Source: Devosia sp. 66-14
GTDB taxonomy: Bacteria > Pseudomonadota > Alphaproteobacteria > Rhizobiales > Devosiaceae
Assembly: GCA_001899085.1 (NCBI GenBank)
Contig: MKVB01000011.1
Span: forward strand, 43,055 to 96,837
DNA: 53,783 nt
Reading direction: 5' to 3'
The position numbers and the translations under genes were made by a program. The notes beneath the pieces were generated by a model. It made no database searches. It was not told where the DNA came from and worked only from the letters and a program-made list of their open reading frames with translations. Position 1 is the stretch's first letter; the number at the start of each line of letters is the position of its first letter. Below are positions 24,920-34,506 of the stretch, in pieces.

Positions 24920-26080
24920 TCAGAACGACAACAGCGCTCGCGCCGCGTCCACCCTGCCGCGGTATCCTGCCATGTCGCTGGCATAGGATCGAACGAGCCT
25001 GCGCCACTCCCTCCCGGTTGCTCTGGAAAGGACGTCGGCTTCCAGTATCTTCTCCCGGAACGCGAGGACGCCGGCTTCTAGTGGCAGGTCCCAGCCGACG
25101 CCAGCATGCTCGAGGTTGCGCCACGGGGTACGATCCGAAACCAAGACCGGCGTACCCGCCGCGAGTGACTCTGCGATGACGTGACCATAGTTCTCGCCTC
25201 GCGTGGGAAAGAGAAAGAGGTCGCTGGCGGCAAACACACGAGGCACTTCCTCATGGGATATGCTTCCCATAAACGTAACGTCCACCTGTTCCGGCAGCTC
25301 GGCTATCTTCTGGAGGCATTGCTGATGAAGCTGGTGATCTTGGATCGGCCCGTAAATCTGAAACCGAACAGGAATTGTTATCGACTTTAGTATCTCGATA
25401 GCAAAATCGACGTTCTTCTTGGCGGTGACTCTCGACACAAAGCAGATGCGGAGCGGGTCCCCGGCCTGGCGTGGCAGATAATCCGCTTCGCTTACAATAC
25501 CAGCAGGATCCGGAATGTTCATGGCGAGGCGAACATCGCCGGCGCGCAAGCCTATGGCGGATCGGATCTCTGCGGCGTCGTACTCGGTTGAAGCCTCCCA
25601 TGTAACGCCGCCATAGAGTCTGATTGCCCTGGCCGCCGCGATGTATGGGCGCTTCTTCCAACGCTTAAGCGCGAGAGCCGCTGGGGAGAATTCGCCGCGC
25701 GGGGCTACCACGCATGGCTTGTTTCCGTAGCCGAGTAACCGCCGAGCCAGCAGCGGCTTTATTGTAAAGTCGGGGCTGAAGAAGCTGTTTAGGTATAGCA
25801 CGTCGTGGGGTACGGTCTTCATGATACTCCAGATGTCCCGGAGTCCTCGATCTGAGGGCGGCAGATATAAGACTTCGGCCTTGCCGACCTTCTTCCACCC
25901 CTCAGGCCCCGTGGCGATTTCGTAAGGTTCGTCATCGCCGTCGTCTCGATCGGCAGTGACTATGAGAAACCGAAATTCATCGCCCAGAGCCTCAACCATA
26001 TTTGAGATGGAGCGGATTGGGCCGCCGCCCTTGAAACCAGGCAGATAGGTTTGAATGAAGGTGAGCACAGTTGTGGGCAA
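24920..26080 (-). CDS. Glycosyltransferase family 4 (GT-B)
   Basis: A 386-aa GT-B enzyme: FIQTYLPGFKGGGPIRSISN near the N-terminus (acceptor side, with the GGG loop), VAPRGEFSPAALALKRWKK in the middle, ICFVSRVTAKKNVDFAIEIL at the start of the donor domain and the E-x7-E motif in GENYGHVIAESLAAGTPVL. It starts at TTG 26080, directly after the TAA of the polymerase gene, with GGAGG 5 nt before it. It would add a sugar to the exopolysaccharide repeat unit on the cytosolic face of the membrane. The donor is unknown. Confidence 0.85.
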   Translation of the reverse strand: MPTTVLTFIQTYLPGFKGGGPIRSISNMVEALGDEFRFLIVTADRDDGDDEPYEIATGPEGWKKVGKAEVLYLPPSDRGLRDIWSIMKTVPHDVLYLNSFFSPDFTIKPLLARRLLGYGNKPCVVAPRGEFSPAALALKRWKKRPYIAAARAIRLYGGVTWEASTEYDAAEIRSAIGLRAGDVRLAMNIPDPAGIVSEADYLPRQAGDPLRICFVSRVTAKKNVDFAIEILKSITIPVRFQIYGPIQDHQLHQQCLQKIAELPEQVDVTFMGSISHEEVPRVFAASDLFLFPTRGENYGHVIAESLAAGTPVLVSDRTPWRNLEHAGVGWDLPLEAGVLAFREKILEADVLSRATGREWRRLVRSYASDMAGYRGRVDAARALLSF

Positions 26081-27403
26081 TTAGGCCTCCTTCCCAGGGT
26101 ACTGGGACGGCAGCGCGCGCCAAATGGAGCCTTTGGTGCGATAGATCGAAACGCCTAGGAATAAATAGAAGGCCAGGAACTCATTCACTACCGAGGGAAG
26201 AAGGGACGCAATTCCCCCGCGATTCAAATTATAGAAGAACAAGATTGCAACATACGTGAATAAAGTAGTCATGTTTGGAACGCGTTCGCATAGTCGGCAA
26301 AAGAATGCTGCTACCATGCCGATGACTATGGCGTGCAAGAAGAAAAATGTATCGCCAAAAAGGTAAATTGACTCCGCGAGTAGGCCTGGCAGCAGGACGT
26401 AGAAATTTGGATCGGATACGCCTCGGCCGAGAACGATTGTTGACATGTCGTAGTTGACGCGGGCAACGTCGATGCCGCCCTTCAGAAAGCCGGGAATTGG
26501 TAGCGTCAGTATCCACGCAAGGTATCGTCCTAAGTCTGCATGTTGCGCGCTATCTATTAGCGGCATGCCGGCGCGGATCAGAAACGTGAACTCTGATTCA
26601 ATTACTCTATAAGCGGCTCCTGTTAAGTCGATGTTCTCAAGGCTAACGCCAAGCCGCAGCATGGAGTAAGCATAGAACCCCGTGGCCGCGATTGGGGCGA
26701 CGGCAACAGCGCCCAGTGTGAGGAGCCATCGAAACGACCGATGCTCCGTCCACAAAACGATAAAAACAAACGTAGTATCGAAAAATATCTCACTTCTGCC
26801 AATGTACGATTGGTCGACGTAGCGCAAATAGTCAATTAAGGCTAGAACGCTAATCAGTCTTAGCGGTTTTCTTCTAAGACCAAAAAGTGCGACGTAGTAG
26901 AAAGGTGTAAATAGAGTGGTGATGTAGTGGACTAGAGAAAAATCGACACTGCGGTCAATGCTGAGTTGACCAGAAAACCACAACCGCATGTCAGGGGCGG
27001 GTGGCGAAATAAGAAGATGTAGGCGGAAATCTGGAAATAGCAGCGCCGATATATTCAGGCAGATAAAGAACGCAATGAAGTACTGTGAGACGGGTCCCTG
27101 ACTAATGGCGGAAATCTGAGGCGAAGCGTATTTTTCGACGGCTCGGCCGAGGCTGGAAAAGACCGTTAGGCCCACCGCAAAGCCGAAGATGACGCACGCG
27201 GAGAACACAACATAGCAAAACAAAAGAAACGGAGGTGTGTTGACATCTGCGGTGGCAATGCCGCTGTAAAGAAAAAATCCTGAAAGAAGCAGTAACAGTA
27301 TCAGTTTCTGGTTTGTTGTTTTGGACAAAGAAGCGCCAACCAGGAAGAAGCTGGCGAAGGCTAAGAGCAGAAGCGCGAGTTTCTCTGGATCGATGTCAGT
27401 CAT
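26081..27403 (-). CDS. Putative polysaccharide polymerase (Wzy-like)
   Basis: A 440-aa protein with about ten to twelve membrane helices and a larger non-membrane loop in the second half (MSTIVLGRGVSDPNFYVLLP), as in Wzy polymerases. Members of this group share little sequence, so the call rests on topology, size and position between transferases and next to a flippase. It is visibly AT-richer than the genome around it and uses many AT-ending codons, the usual sign of exchange in a polysaccharide core. It overlaps the upstream transferase by 8 nt and abuts the next gene. Confidence 0.65.
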   Translation of the reverse strand: MTDIDPEKLALLLLAFASFFLVGASLSKTTNQKLILLLLLSGFFLYSGIATADVNTPPFLLFCYVVFSACVIFGFAVGLTVFSSLGRAVEKYASPQISAISQGPVSQYFIAFFICLNISALLFPDFRLHLLISPPAPDMRLWFSGQLSIDRSVDFSLVHYITTLFTPFYYVALFGLRRKPLRLISVLALIDYLRYVDQSYIGRSEIFFDTTFVFIVLWTEHRSFRWLLTLGAVAVAPIAATGFYAYSMLRLGVSLENIDLTGAAYRVIESEFTFLIRAGMPLIDSAQHADLGRYLAWILTLPIPGFLKGGIDVARVNYDMSTIVLGRGVSDPNFYVLLPGLLAESIYLFGDTFFFLHAIVIGMVAAFFCRLCERVPNMTTLFTYVAILFFYNLNRGGIASLLPSVVNEFLAFYLFLGVSIYRTKGSIWRALPSQYPGKEA

Positions 27404-28529
27404 TTTGCGAAAGGTGAGGGGCGAGCGCGTGCATCAGGCGGGTGCGTTCGGTCTCGGCGGTATTTGCCGCGAGGAACGGTGCGTGCCACCGCTTCAACTC
27501 TACCGAGTTCCGTGCCACCAACTGGATGGCAGCGGCAATGCCCTCACCGTCGAGATCGCGGCTAAGAAGCGTACCGAACGGGTGTTCCCCGAGTAGCTTT
27601 TGCAGTGTGGGCTGATCGCTTGAGACGATCGGCAGGCCCGCTTGTGCGTACTCGAACAGTTTGTTCGGTGCACAGTAGACGTTGTTCAGGCCAGCATAGG
27701 GATACGTGACGATTCCGATATCGGCCAGAGATGTCAGAGCAGCGAGCATATCATTGGGGACGCGTCCGAGCGTCGCGAAGCGGCCAGTCGCGGTGTGCCT
27801 GGCAGCCAACTGTGCGAGCCTCCCTGCATCGGGACCTGTTCCTGCTACAACCATGCGGTAGCTGTCAGGCAGGTGATCCAATGCAGCTACGAACCGGGCG
27901 ATTCCTCGGCTTAGTGCTATGTCACCTTGGTAGATCAAAATGGTTTCGGTCGCCGTCCTGCGCGCCATTGTCGGGAAGCTGTGCAGTGCCTTGCCGAGTG
28001 CTTCGTCGTCAATGTGCGGCATTGGTGGAATGTTGCGCATATGCGTCGGGGGGGTGCGCAAGCGGTAGTGTCTCAGCATCCGTTCTGCCCGCTCCGCGTT
28101 CGCTGCAACCACGAGGTCGGCGCGGGGTGCTGCAAGGCGTTCGAGCAAGTACCAGAAGCGGTCGCGAGGCGACATAACTCGGGCAGGTTCGGGGATGATG
28201 AGTTCGTACGCATCGTAGACCAGTTTCGCTCCCGCTATCCTTGCGGCTGCCAGCCCTGGCAGCGTCGCGAAGAAGTTCTGTGCGAAAACGATATGCGGTC
28301 GCCATCGCCATGCCTGGACTAGGACTGCCTGCCACAGCGCTAGATGGCGACGGAGTTTCCCCCAACTCTCCTTTATTGCGACCCGGTAGTGTACGAACGC
28401 GGGATCAGCCAGATCTTCCGTAGATGAGGCGCTGGTACTCACCAAAAGCACTTCTCCTAGAGAGCGCGCAATTTCGGCCATGCGTTTGGCGCGACCGTCG
28501 AAGCTGATGTCGCCAAACAGTACGATCAT
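27396..28529 (-). CDS. Glycosyltransferase family 4 (GT-B)
   Basis: A 377-aa enzyme from ATG 28529 (MIVLFGDISFDGRAKRMAEI); a GTG 12 codons earlier is possible but overlaps the flippase. The donor-binding half has ILIYQGDIALSRGIARFVAA, MVVAGTGPDAGRLAQL and the terminal motif CAPNKLFEYAQAGLPIVSSD. VYDAYELIIPEPARVM in the N-terminal half is like that of other membrane-associated family 4 transferases. It is expected to extend the lipid-linked repeat unit. Neighbours are wzx-like upstream (19 nt) and wzy-like downstream (8-nt overlap). Confidence 0.83.
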   Translation of the reverse strand: MIVLFGDISFDGRAKRMAEIARSLGEVLLVSTSASSTEDLADPAFVHYRVAIKESWGKLRRHLALWQAVLVQAWRWRPHIVFAQNFFATLPGLAAARIAGAKLVYDAYELIIPEPARVMSPRDRFWYLLERLAAPRADLVVAANAERAERMLRHYRLRTPPTHMRNIPPMPHIDDEALGKALHSFPTMARRTATETILIYQGDIALSRGIARFVAALDHLPDSYRMVVAGTGPDAGRLAQLAARHTATGRFATLGRVPNDMLAALTSLADIGIVTYPYAGLNNVYCAPNKLFEYAQAGLPIVSSDQPTLQKLLGEHPFGTLLSRDLDGEGIAAAIQLVARNSVELKRWHAPFLAANTAETERTRLMHALAPHLSQND

Positions 28530-28548
28530 CACTTTGCGGCCAGCCAAC

Positions 28549-29865
28549 CTACATACTCCCGGCACGGGGGAGGCGACCGAACGCAGAAAGGTCGCGACCG
28601 TACACTTTTCGTATCCAGATCACGCTTCCGAAATTTACCAGCAACTGGCCAGTGGTCGCGGCTATGGCCGCGCCAGTCATACCGTAGATAGGAATGAGTA
28701 CCAGGGCGAGCAGGGCGCTCAGGGCCGCGGTCCCGAGTGTGATGACTGCTGCGACTCCAGCTCGCCCCATCATGCTCAGTGCCAGGCCGGCAAAACCAAC
28801 CGTCGCGTAGGCAATCTTACCCAGCGCCAGAATGGACATCGAGTCGGCCGCAGGTCGAAACTCCTTTCCGAAAACCAGCGTCAGGAAGTCGGCGCCGAAA
28901 GCGGTCAGCGCAAGGGCGAGTGGTAGGACGATCAGTGTCGCTGCCCGATGGCTCAGCACCAAGACACGCTGAAGGTTTGAGAGGTCTGCGCGCGCGTGCA
29001 GCCCGGCGATCTGCGGAGCGATTACGATAGAGATGGCGATGAGCGCAACGGTCAGGCCATCAGTCACCTGCACCGCCACTCTGAAGTAGCCAACCTCCGA
29101 TTGGGGGGCGAGTGCGCCCAGTAGGATGATGTTGATCTGATTGTTCAGGACCTGCGCGCCAGAGAGCAGCAGGAAGGGAAAGCTTTGACGCACCCACTGG
29201 GTTCGGTGCATTGCTGCGGCTGCTTTGCGAACGGCTGGACCTGTCTGTGCCACCAGGGTCCAGATCCCAACGACGAGCGCAAGCAGAGATGCGCCAATCT
29301 GCATTGAGAGCGCCATCTCGGCTGTCAATTTTGCCTGCGAAAGCGTCAAAATCGCCAGGCCTGAAAGAAGCAATGTTGGGCGGATCAGCTGTTCGGGCAC
29401 CTGAGATAGCACCGGATGGCCCAATCCCTGCAAGGCTCCGGCACTCACGGAAGCCAACGCAAATAGCGGCACCAACGAAACCCCTAAGATGACGACCGTG
29501 TCGTGTCCCTGACCCAGGCCAGGCGCCAGCACAGGCAGCAGTGCTGCTCCAGCGACTGCGATGGTCAACGACAGCAACAACGTCATCTGCATCGAGCCGA
29601 CTAACAGCCCTTTGATCTGAGGCACGGCAGTTTCTGCCCGATATACCGCGATCTGCCGAACAAGAAACGCAGGGAAGCCGAATTGTGCGGAGATTGCGAG
29701 AAGCTGAGCCAAGGCGATCGCGTACGCGTAAAGTCCCAAAGACTCTGGGCCGAGCAGACGCGCCAGTATGACGCCGACGGCGAACTGGAGTGCGATGTAT
29801 GAAGCTCGGATCGCGGCCGAGCCGGCACCTCCTCGCAACAACCTTGCTCGCAGGCCGGAGTTCAT
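28549..29865 (-). CDS. Polysaccharide flippase (Wzx/MATE-like)
   Basis: A 438-aa membrane protein with twelve or so helices. The start has the flippase pattern GGAGSAAIRASYIALQFAVG, then ARLLGPESLGLYAYAIALAQ. The product would move the undecaprenyl-linked repeat unit to the periplasmic side for Wzy. I start at ATG 29865 (MNSGLRARLL); a longer frame to 29958 exists but its extra residues are hydrophilic and overlap the upstream gene. It lies between the initiating transferase and a family 4 transferase. Confidence 0.85.
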   Translation of the reverse strand: MNSGLRARLLRGGAGSAAIRASYIALQFAVGVILARLLGPESLGLYAYAIALAQLLAISAQFGFPAFLVRQIAVYRAETAVPQIKGLLVGSMQMTLLLSLTIAVAGAALLPVLAPGLGQGHDTVVILGVSLVPLFALASVSAGALQGLGHPVLSQVPEQLIRPTLLLSGLAILTLSQAKLTAEMALSMQIGASLLALVVGIWTLVAQTGPAVRKAAAAMHRTQWVRQSFPFLLLSGAQVLNNQINIILLGALAPQSEVGYFRVAVQVTDGLTVALIAISIVIAPQIAGLHARADLSNLQRVLVLSHRAATLIVLPLALALTAFGADFLTLVFGKEFRPAADSMSILALGKIAYATVGFAGLALSMMGRAGVAAVITLGTAALSALLALVLIPIYGMTGAAIAATTGQLLVNFGSVIWIRKVYGRDLSAFGRLPRAGSM

Positions 29866-29944
29866 ACCGACTGTTACTGCGGCCGAGTCACTCAAAGCGA
29901 GACAGACCGGTCGCCGGGCGGCAGGTGGCTTTGCATGTCCACGC

Positions 29945-31267
29945 TCACCTCGACCCAAACCCCGACACCATGATCGCCACCGTTCGGAAGGCGATCAGCA
30001 CATCCAGCCACGGGGAAAAATTCTTGATGTAGTAGAAGTCGTAGTGGAGCTTGTCGCGGATCTGGTCGACCTCAGTGACGTGGCCCTGGTTGATCTGGGC
30101 CCAGCCGCTGATGCCGGGGCGGACGATGTGGCGGTAGCGGTAGAAGGACAGCTCCTTTTCGTACCATTGCGCCAGGGGCACGGCCTCGGGGCGGGGGCCG
30201 ATCCAGCTCATCTCGCCGCGCAGGATGTTGATCAGCTGCGGCAGCTCGTCGATGCGGGTGCGGCGCAGGAAGCGGCCGAGCCGGGTGATGCGCTCGTCAT
30301 CCCTCCGGGTAATCGCCTGCTGGCGGCGGTCGCCGGAGACTTCGCTGTCAGCGTGCATGGTGCGGAACTTCACGACCTGGAACGGCCGGCCGCGGAAGCC
30401 GATGCGGGTCTGGCGGAAGATGGCCGGGCCCGGTGACTCCATGCGGATGACGAGGCCGACCAGCAGCAGAGCCGGGAACAGCAGCACCAGCGCCACCAGC
30501 GCCAGGATCCAGTCCACGCCCTGCTTGATCTTGAGATAGAGCGCGTCGGGGTTGATCGAGCCGAGCGTGTTTTCCGACAGGTGCGTGATCTCGAGCCGGC
30601 CGGTGAGCGATTCCCGGATCTGCTTGACGTGGAAGATGCGGATGCCGGCGAGGGCGCAATCGGCGATGAAGCGCTCCCAGCGCGGATCGAGATCCTGCCG
30701 GAGGTCGACGATCAGGCCGTTGAGGCGGCCCTTGGGCAGGGTGGGGGCGTCGAGCGGCAGCCACTCGACTTCACGGATGGCGGCGAGCGTATCGACCTCG
30801 CCGCCCGGAACGATGGCCAGGCGCACGGTGCGATAGCGGCGGTTGAGCGCGTGGGCGACAAACACCCAGACGATGGTGAGGGCGAAGCTGGTGGGGAACA
30901 GGTAGCGATTATACTCGACGCGCAGCATCAGGAGGGCCGCCAGCACCAGCAGGAAACTGACCAGCAGGGCCGGCACGCAATAGATGCTCTCCTCGACGCC
31001 GGGCAGCCGCGCCAGCTGCCTGAGCCCGATCAGGCCCAGCGTGATGGCGATGGTGGTGGCGACGATGGTGGTGATCTGTTCGGGCAGCAGCCAGCCGTCA
31101 AGATCGGCGCCCCAGCGCAAGGTCACCGGCACGAGCACGCCGAACAGCAGCGCGCCGGCGATCTGGACGCGGGTGCGCCCGAGCCGGCTCAACAGCCAGT
31201 GCGGAGGCCACAGGCCCCCCAGGTTCTCTCCCTGAATTTCCGCAGATTTTGCCGCATCCTGCGTCAT
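29945..31267 (-). CDS. Initiating sugar-phosphate transferase (WcaJ/exopolysaccharide type)
   Basis: A 440-aa polyprenyl-phosphate hexose-1-phosphate transferase. There are about five N-terminal helices, a soluble middle part (residues ~150-240), then the catalytic domain (PF02397) with IKQGVDWILALVALVLLFPA, GRPFQVVKFRTMHADSE, TRIDELPQLINILRGEMSW, IGPRPEA and RPGISGWAQINQG. It loads the first sugar onto undecaprenyl phosphate, the carrier recycled by UppP and DedA elsewhere in this window. The 207-bp gap upstream holds a TTGACA hexamer (31344-31339, minus strand), suggesting a separate promoter. Confidence 0.93.
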   Translation of the reverse strand: MTQDAAKSAEIQGENLGGLWPPHWLLSRLGRTRVQIAGALLFGVLVPVTLRWGADLDGWLLPEQITTIVATTIAITLGLIGLRQLARLPGVEESIYCVPALLVSFLLVLAALLMLRVEYNRYLFPTSFALTIVWVFVAHALNRRYRTVRLAIVPGGEVDTLAAIREVEWLPLDAPTLPKGRLNGLIVDLRQDLDPRWERFIADCALAGIRIFHVKQIRESLTGRLEITHLSENTLGSINPDALYLKIKQGVDWILALVALVLLFPALLLVGLVIRMESPGPAIFRQTRIGFRGRPFQVVKFRTMHADSEVSGDRRQQAITRRDDERITRLGRFLRRTRIDELPQLINILRGEMSWIGPRPEAVPLAQWYEKELSFYRYRHIVRPGISGWAQINQGHVTEVDQIRDKLHYDFYYIKNFSPWLDVLIAFRTVAIMVSGFGSR

Positions 31268-31474
31268 TCATCAGTATCCCCTCAATGGAGCAGTTCCAAG
31301 GCTCGCAATTAGTTAACGCTGCTCTTGTTACGAGAAAGTGTCAAATAGATATAGGTCGAACAAATTGCCGTTGTTGCTTGCCAAGACGATCGCATCTTTC
31401 AGGGTAAGCTTGTCTTTGCTGCGGGCGGCGGCGGGTAGACGAGAATGGAGTGCGGGAGCGCCGGGCGGTTCAAC

Positions 31475-33610
31475 TCATGACGCGGTATAGTATCCGGCGT
31501 ATTTGCCGGAGTAGGCGGACTTGGAAATCTCCTGCTGGTTGAGAACGGCGAGGATTTCTGTTTCCGGTTTCTTGGCGCCCTGGAGCAATGCGACGGCGTG
31601 ACGAACATCGTGCTGGGAGGTGCTGGCCCAGCGAACTACGAACACAATCGAATCGGCGTGCTTGGCAAGATACAGCCCATCAACCACCGGGCCGACGGGC
31701 GGAGTATCAAGTACAATAATATCAAAGGTGGAACGCGCCGCACTAATGAGTCGGGCGAAGGTGGTGCTGGAAAGCAGCGAATCTGTGGCGATATCGCTGC
31801 GGCGGGCGCCGAGCACGACCTGGGCCCCGCTCTCATCATCGACAGTCATGATGGAGGGCAGCGCATCCTCTTTGACCGCATGGTTGAGGTATTCGAGCAG
31901 GCCGGTGGATGGCTCGAGGCCCAACTGGCGATGGATGCTGGGTTTTCTGAGGTCGCAGTCGATCAGCAGGGTGCGGTGGCCGGCCAGCGCATAGGCGCGG
32001 GTGATCGAGAGGGCGAGGGTGGATTTGCCTTCGCTGGGCGAGGCGGACGAGACCATGATGACGATGCCGCCTTCCGGCCGGCTGGCCCCGCTGCGCTGCA
32101 GCGCCTGGTCGACGCCGACGCGGATGCGCCGCACCGACTCGGCAAAGATCGAGAGCGGACTAGACACCATGTGTTCGCCGATGCCGCCTTCGCCGGACCC
32201 GGCCCGCGCCTCCTTCTGCCGGGGCACCGCCGAAATCACCGGGGCGCGCAGGAACGAGTGCAACTGGGCCTCGCTGGTGAAGCCGCCGACGAAGTTCTCC
32301 CTGAGGAAGGCGAGGCCGATACCGAGCCCGAGCGCGGCGAGGCCGGCCAGCGTCAGGATCTGGCGCGGGTTGGGGAAGGACGGCTCGGAGGGCGGCAGCG
32401 TCTGCGAGACGACGCGGCTGTCGGCCACCTGCAGATAGGCCTGGGCCTCGAGCTCGCGCAGGCGCGACAGCAGCGTCTGGTACTGGGTGCGGGCGATCTC
32501 GGCGTTCTGCTGCAGCTCATAGATGTTGGTCAGCACCTCGGGCGGCAGGTCGGTCGACAGGATGCTGGTGCGCAGCTGGGTGCGCACGTCGGAGGCCTGC
32601 GTCTGGTAGGCGGAGACGCGCTGCCGCATGGTGGTCAGCTCTTCGGTGGTCGAGCTTTCGAGCTGGCTGTCGAGCTTGGCGACTTCGGCGCGCAGGTCGA
32701 TCGACTGCTGGGAATCGGCGACGGTGTCGGCAAGGCTGTTCACCAGCTGCTGGCGCTGTGCGGCAAGCGCGCTCACCGCTTCGGAGCCGAGATTGGCCGA
32801 TACCGCTGCCCAGTCGCGCTGTTCGAGGCCGCGCTGAACCAGTTCGGCGAGGGCGGCGTCGCGGGCCCGATTGCCGCCGATATCCTTGAGCTGGGCGCGG
32901 AGCGCGGCGAGATCGGTGCGGCCGGTCTCGGCGGTGATCGCGTCGATATTGTCTTCGATGAACTTGTCGAAGGCGCCTTCCGATTGCGAGACGGCGGTGC
33001 TGGCGCCGGCAATGCGGCCCTGGATGATGTCGCGCGAGGCCAGGGTGGAGCGGATCTTGGCGTCGAGCTGCACCTTGATATAGGCGGCGGCGACGGCATT
33101 GGCGATCCGTGCGGCGGTCGCCGGGTCGGGGGAGCGGGCCTGAATGGCCAGCATGAAGGTGAGGCCGCGGCGCTGCACGGTGATGTTCTCGCGCAGCTTG
33201 GCCATGACGCTCTGCAGCGCCTCGTTGCCGGTGGGGAGCTCCGGCTCGGCGGCGCGGAAGAAGCTCAGCACCACATCGCGCAGCCCCAGGCGCACCCCGA
33301 ATTCGGGGTCATTGACGAGGTTTTCGTCCTCGATGGTCTGCAGCAGGGTGGCTTCCGAGCGCGCCAGCTCCACTTCGCTGTCGACGCGGGCGCTCTCGCC
33401 CGACCCGCCGCCCATCTGGGCATTGGGATCGAGCAGGTCCTTGCGGCTGGGGTCGACCAGCACCAGGGTGCTGGCGGTATAGATCGGCTTCAAGGTGAAA
33501 ACGGCGGCCGTCGCCACCACCAGCACCGCCAGAACGGTAATCGCAATCAGTCGAGCTTGCCGGCGCAGCAACCCCAGGATGCTGCGAAGATCGAAACCTT
33601 GGTCGTTCAT
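31475..33610 (-). CDS. Exopolysaccharide chain-length/tyrosine autokinase (ExoP/Wzc type)
   Basis: A 711-aa co-polymerase. An N-terminal Wzz domain is bounded by helices at ~20-40 and ~412-432, with a long coiled-coil periplasmic arm between them, and a cytosolic BY-kinase domain follows: Walker A SASPSEGKST (to T531), Walker A' TLLIDCDLRKPS, Walker B DIIVLDTPPVGP. The C-terminus has the tyrosine cluster SAYSGKYAGYY (Y700, Y704, Y707, Y708) that is autophosphorylated in this family. It controls chain length together with Wzy and an export channel. No Wza-type channel gene is in the window. A separate dephosphorylating enzyme may be the PPP phosphatase next door. Confidence 0.92.
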   Translation of the reverse strand: MNDQGFDLRSILGLLRRQARLIAITVLAVLVVATAAVFTLKPIYTASTLVLVDPSRKDLLDPNAQMGGGSGESARVDSEVELARSEATLLQTIEDENLVNDPEFGVRLGLRDVVLSFFRAAEPELPTGNEALQSVMAKLRENITVQRRGLTFMLAIQARSPDPATAARIANAVAAAYIKVQLDAKIRSTLASRDIIQGRIAGASTAVSQSEGAFDKFIEDNIDAITAETGRTDLAALRAQLKDIGGNRARDAALAELVQRGLEQRDWAAVSANLGSEAVSALAAQRQQLVNSLADTVADSQQSIDLRAEVAKLDSQLESSTTEELTTMRQRVSAYQTQASDVRTQLRTSILSTDLPPEVLTNIYELQQNAEIARTQYQTLLSRLRELEAQAYLQVADSRVVSQTLPPSEPSFPNPRQILTLAGLAALGLGIGLAFLRENFVGGFTSEAQLHSFLRAPVISAVPRQKEARAGSGEGGIGEHMVSSPLSIFAESVRRIRVGVDQALQRSGASRPEGGIVIMVSSASPSEGKSTLALSITRAYALAGHRTLLIDCDLRKPSIHRQLGLEPSTGLLEYLNHAVKEDALPSIMTVDDESGAQVVLGARRSDIATDSLLSSTTFARLISAARSTFDIIVLDTPPVGPVVDGLYLAKHADSIVFVVRWASTSQHDVRHAVALLQGAKKPETEILAVLNQQEISKSAYSGKYAGYYTAS

Positions 33611-33699
33611 AAAGATTCAAGCACCAATTGCTGCCACCCTCTCGGCCCCGGCCGGTGACTTTGGCGGATAGTGAAATAGCGAGGCCGCCGCTAATGCGC

Positions 33700-34506
33700 T
33701 TAACGTGCACCTTGAATGCGCGCCTGCACCGAAAAGGACTGTGGCTGATTCTCTCGGCTCAGGCGAACTGCTGACAATCGTCCGGAAAGATACGCGCCAG
33801 TATCGACCGAAATGCGGTGATCGCCGAAGACTACGTCGGGGGTGGGGGTGTGGCCATGCACCACCAGCTTTTGAAATTCAGCGTAACCCATTGCCGGCTC
33901 GTTACGAATCCAGAGCAGGTCATCGGGCTGCTGTTGTTCGACCGGGGTGCCGGGACGCAGGCCCGCATGCACGAAAACATAGTGCGGCGTGGCAAAAAGC
34001 AGCGGCAGACGCTTGAGAAAATCGCTGTGTTCGGCCGGAATATGGCTGTGGATCAGGGCGCGGAGGGCGGTGCGCGAGGCGGTGGTGAGGGCGGTTTCGG
34101 AAATGCCGTAGGAGAGCAGCGTCTCGATGCCGCCGAACCCCAGCCAGGAGGATTTGCGCGAGGGCTGCTCGAGAAACCGCAGCATGGCGGCCTCGTGGTT
34201 GCCGGCGATGCAGATCCGCTGCACGCCCGACGGCAATGGCGCCAGCAGGTGATCGAGTACCCCGGCCGAATGCGGGCCGCGATCGACATAGTCGCCCAGC
34301 ATGACGAACCAGGTGCTCCCCGGCCGCCCGGCTGCGTCCTCGAGCAGCGTGTCCTCCAGCCGGCGCAGCAGGTCGAGGCAGCCATGCACGTCGCCGATGG
34401 CGTAGATGGTGTGGGGCTCTTCGGTCGCCGTCAGCATCTGGCCATCCGGCGCCGGCGGCGGCGGGCGCGAGAACCGGGCGAGCAGCTGGTGCAGCAGGCT
34501 AGGCAT
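33700..34506 (-). CDS. PPP-family metallophosphoesterase (serine/threonine phosphatase-like)
   Basis: A 268-aa enzyme with all PPP metal motifs: YAIGDVHGCLDLL, MLGDYVDRGPHSAGV, CIAGNHEAAML, YVFVHAGLRPGTP and KLVVHGHTPTPD. Bacterial relatives dephosphorylate phosphoproteins or dinucleoside tetraphosphates. It overlaps the preceding ligase-like gene by 8 nt and precedes the BY-kinase gene by 89 bp, so it may regulate exopolysaccharide assembly by reversing phosphorylation. The classical partner of Wzc is a low-molecular-weight tyrosine phosphatase, which is not seen here. Confidence 0.88.
   Translation of the reverse strand: MPSLLHQLLARFSRPPPPAPDGQMLTATEEPHTIYAIGDVHGCLDLLRRLEDTLLEDAAGRPGSTWFVMLGDYVDRGPHSAGVLDHLLAPLPSGVQRICIAGNHEAAMLRFLEQPSRKSSWLGFGGIETLLSYGISETALTTASRTALRALIHSHIPAEHSDFLKRLPLLFATPHYVFVHAGLRPGTPVEQQQPDDLLWIRNEPAMGYAEFQKLVVHGHTPTPDVVFGDHRISVDTGAYLSGRLSAVRLSRENQPQSFSVQARIQGAR

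Noticed and set aside
24724-25124. 133-aa minus-strand ORF over the wecB gap
   Set aside because: Most of it overlaps the GT4 gene in another frame, and its composition and lack of a ribosome site argue against coding.
31598-33658. 686-aa open frame on the plus strand
   Set aside because: Shadow of the BY-kinase gene; low-complexity Gly/Arg/Gln content and no recognisable fold.
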